Source: Pseudocercospora fijiensis CIRAD86 (taxonomy: Eukaryota > Ascomycota > Dothideomycetes > Mycosphaerellales > Mycosphaerellaceae). From it: a stretch of 64,000 bases of DNA. Within the stretch, counting starts at the first letter, position 1, and the number at the start of each line of letters is the position of its first letter. A program made the position numbers and the translations under genes. Of the stretch, positions 62,978 to 64,000 are shown piece by piece. The notes under the pieces are model-generated. The model was not told where the DNA came from. It saw only the letters and a program-made list of their open reading frames with translations, and made no database searches. Location of the stretch: assembly GCF_000340215.1 (NCBI RefSeq), contig NW_006921537.1:4769461-4833460 (forward strand), given 5' to 3'.

Positions 62978-63543
62978 GTTTCTGTAGTACCCTAGACGAA
63001 TGCCAGGCGCTAATGCTTAAATCATGATGAAGAAGGTAAGGAAAAGACTATAGATCGACATTGCTACAGAACAATGATATTGAATTTCATCATTTTTCAA
63101 GCCGAAGAGCTCTGATCTCAAGTCCAAGTCCAGCCTTTCAGGCGATCAATAGGTTCCAGCAACATGACCACCACACAAAAATCTCTCCTGGCCACCGAAA
63201 TTAGCCCTAGTCAACGACCATCACACCCCAGAACAAGTGTTGTTATTTGTCGCATCGAGGAAATGTGAGAAGCTGGCTTGGGACGGTAGGTAGTGAATAA
63301 TGAGTACTTTCATCATCTGGTTAGTGTGGCGAGGTATAAGCATTTGCCTAGATATCTGGAGAGGGGAAGGAGACCACGCCGCCGAGGTATGAGATGAGGG
63401 AGCCGAGAGGACTGGAATGCGGATGTTGTCAATCAATCAGGCTTTGGATGGACATCGAGATGTGTTTGTAACTCGACTGTAGATCCCACTGTCTCCCACC
63501 AGAAATGAACCCTTCCACCATAACCTCTGCCTCCCTCTCCACT
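62978..63543. other. Intergenic region
   Basis: About 565 bp between the broken monooxygenase and the minus-strand hydroxylase gene. Short frames only. Confidence 0.4.
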
Positions 63544-64000
63544 TCATCCCCCCGTCCCATACCACCAATCCAACCCCCCCAGCGTCCCAAAATTCACATT
63601 CCCCCTCTCATGATGCGCATCATGCCTCCTGGAAAAGAACGCAAAAACATCATACCCACTATGAGCAAGCACACTCTCCAAAGTCCCCACCATCCAATAA
63701 ATGCAACAAGTCACAAAATCACACTTCAAAAGCCTAGTCGGCAACCAGAAAGGTATAAGGTTTGAGAAGATGTGTTCGATCGGATGACAGTATTGTGCTG
63801 TTAATGCCATGGGGGCTGTGAATTCGTGGTGTTGTTTGTGGATGTGTTTGTAGAGGAGGCGGTGGTGGAGGAGGCGGTGGGTGGAGTAGAAGAGGATTTC
63901 GCAGAGGATGAGGCATGCGGTGATGTCTTTGGCGAACGAGGAGATTGAAGGTGGTGTAGCGGAAGACCGTGTGGCGCTTGAGAGTATTGATAGTTCGAGG
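63544..64000 (-). CDS. Sterol desaturase / fatty-acid hydroxylase superfamily, 3' part
   Basis: Membrane di-iron enzyme fragment that enters from the right edge; about 152 residues to the TGA at 63544-63546. Histidine boxes are clear: THRLLHH (after ILCEILFYS), then KQHHEFTAP, then [19 protein letters not shown], followed by [14 protein letters not shown], the ending of C4-methylsterol-oxidase-like and related fungal hydroxylases. A hydrophobic stretch between them ([20 protein letters not shown]) forms membrane segments. The coding sequence is unusually C-rich (CTCCTCCACCACCGCCTCCT type). The N-terminal half and start are outside the window. Substrate cannot be assigned. Confidence 0.8.
   Translation of the reverse strand, partial: LELSILSSATRSSATPPSISSFAKDITACLILCEILFYSTHRLLHHRLLYKHIHKQHHEFTAPMALTAQYCHPIEHIFSNLIPFWLPTRLLKCDFVTCCIYWMVGTLESVLAHSGYDVFAFFSRRHDAHHERGNVNFGTLGGLDWWYGTGG

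Overview
The window is nuclear DNA of a filamentous ascomycete (Pezizomycotina, most likely a dothideomycete; the class is my inference). The genes are split by short GT-AG introns of mostly 49-64 bp. They encode typical fungal proteins: a GMC alcohol oxidase, the SAGA subunit Spt3, Dph5, a delta-8 sphingolipid desaturase, COP9 subunit 3, a Reb1-like Myb factor, a hydrophobic-surface-binding protein, 5-oxoprolinase, Uba4, a NIPA-type Mg transporter and Cog4. Repeats have been converted to TpA-rich, stop-riddled sequence while keeping CpG, the mark of repeat-induced point mutation (RIP). I found no RNA genes and no CRISPR.

Layout. 1-26,970 is gene-dense and ordinary, apart from SPT3: its first exon lies 2.07 kb from its second, and a complete zinc-finger/AT-hook gene sits in the intron on the same strand. 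26,984-31,130 is one RIP-damaged MULE DNA transposon with intact 23-bp terminal inverted repeats and an 11-bp target duplication; it sits in what looks like the TATA box of the next gene. 31,268-39,491 holds a hydrophobic-surface-binding protein, four 76-bp tandem repeats, a diaminopropionate ammonia-lyase-like enzyme divergent from 5-oxoprolinase, and an acyl-protein-thioesterase-like hydrolase.

40,021-52,042 is a nested transposon island. An outer element with 28-bp inverted ends is interrupted by a 7.1-kb Ty3/gypsy retrotransposon (197-bp LTRs, 5-bp target duplication, chromodomain) and by a 0.8-kb inverted-repeat element. UBA4 and the NIPA transporter follow. A deleted copy of the outer element lies at 57,179-58,720, carries its own TA-flanked 836-bp MITE, and stops about 105 bp before COG4. 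The right end holds a broken FAD monooxygenase and the 3' part of a sterol-desaturase/fatty-acid-hydroxylase gene.

Most genes are unrelated housekeeping loci. Possible functional pairings are the divergent promoters of SPT3/DPH5, desaturase/CSN3, Reb1-like/4-TM protein and ammonia-lyase/5-oxoprolinase. The strongest unusual signals are the nested gene in SPT3 and three transposon boundaries each about 105-126 bp upstream of a start codon.
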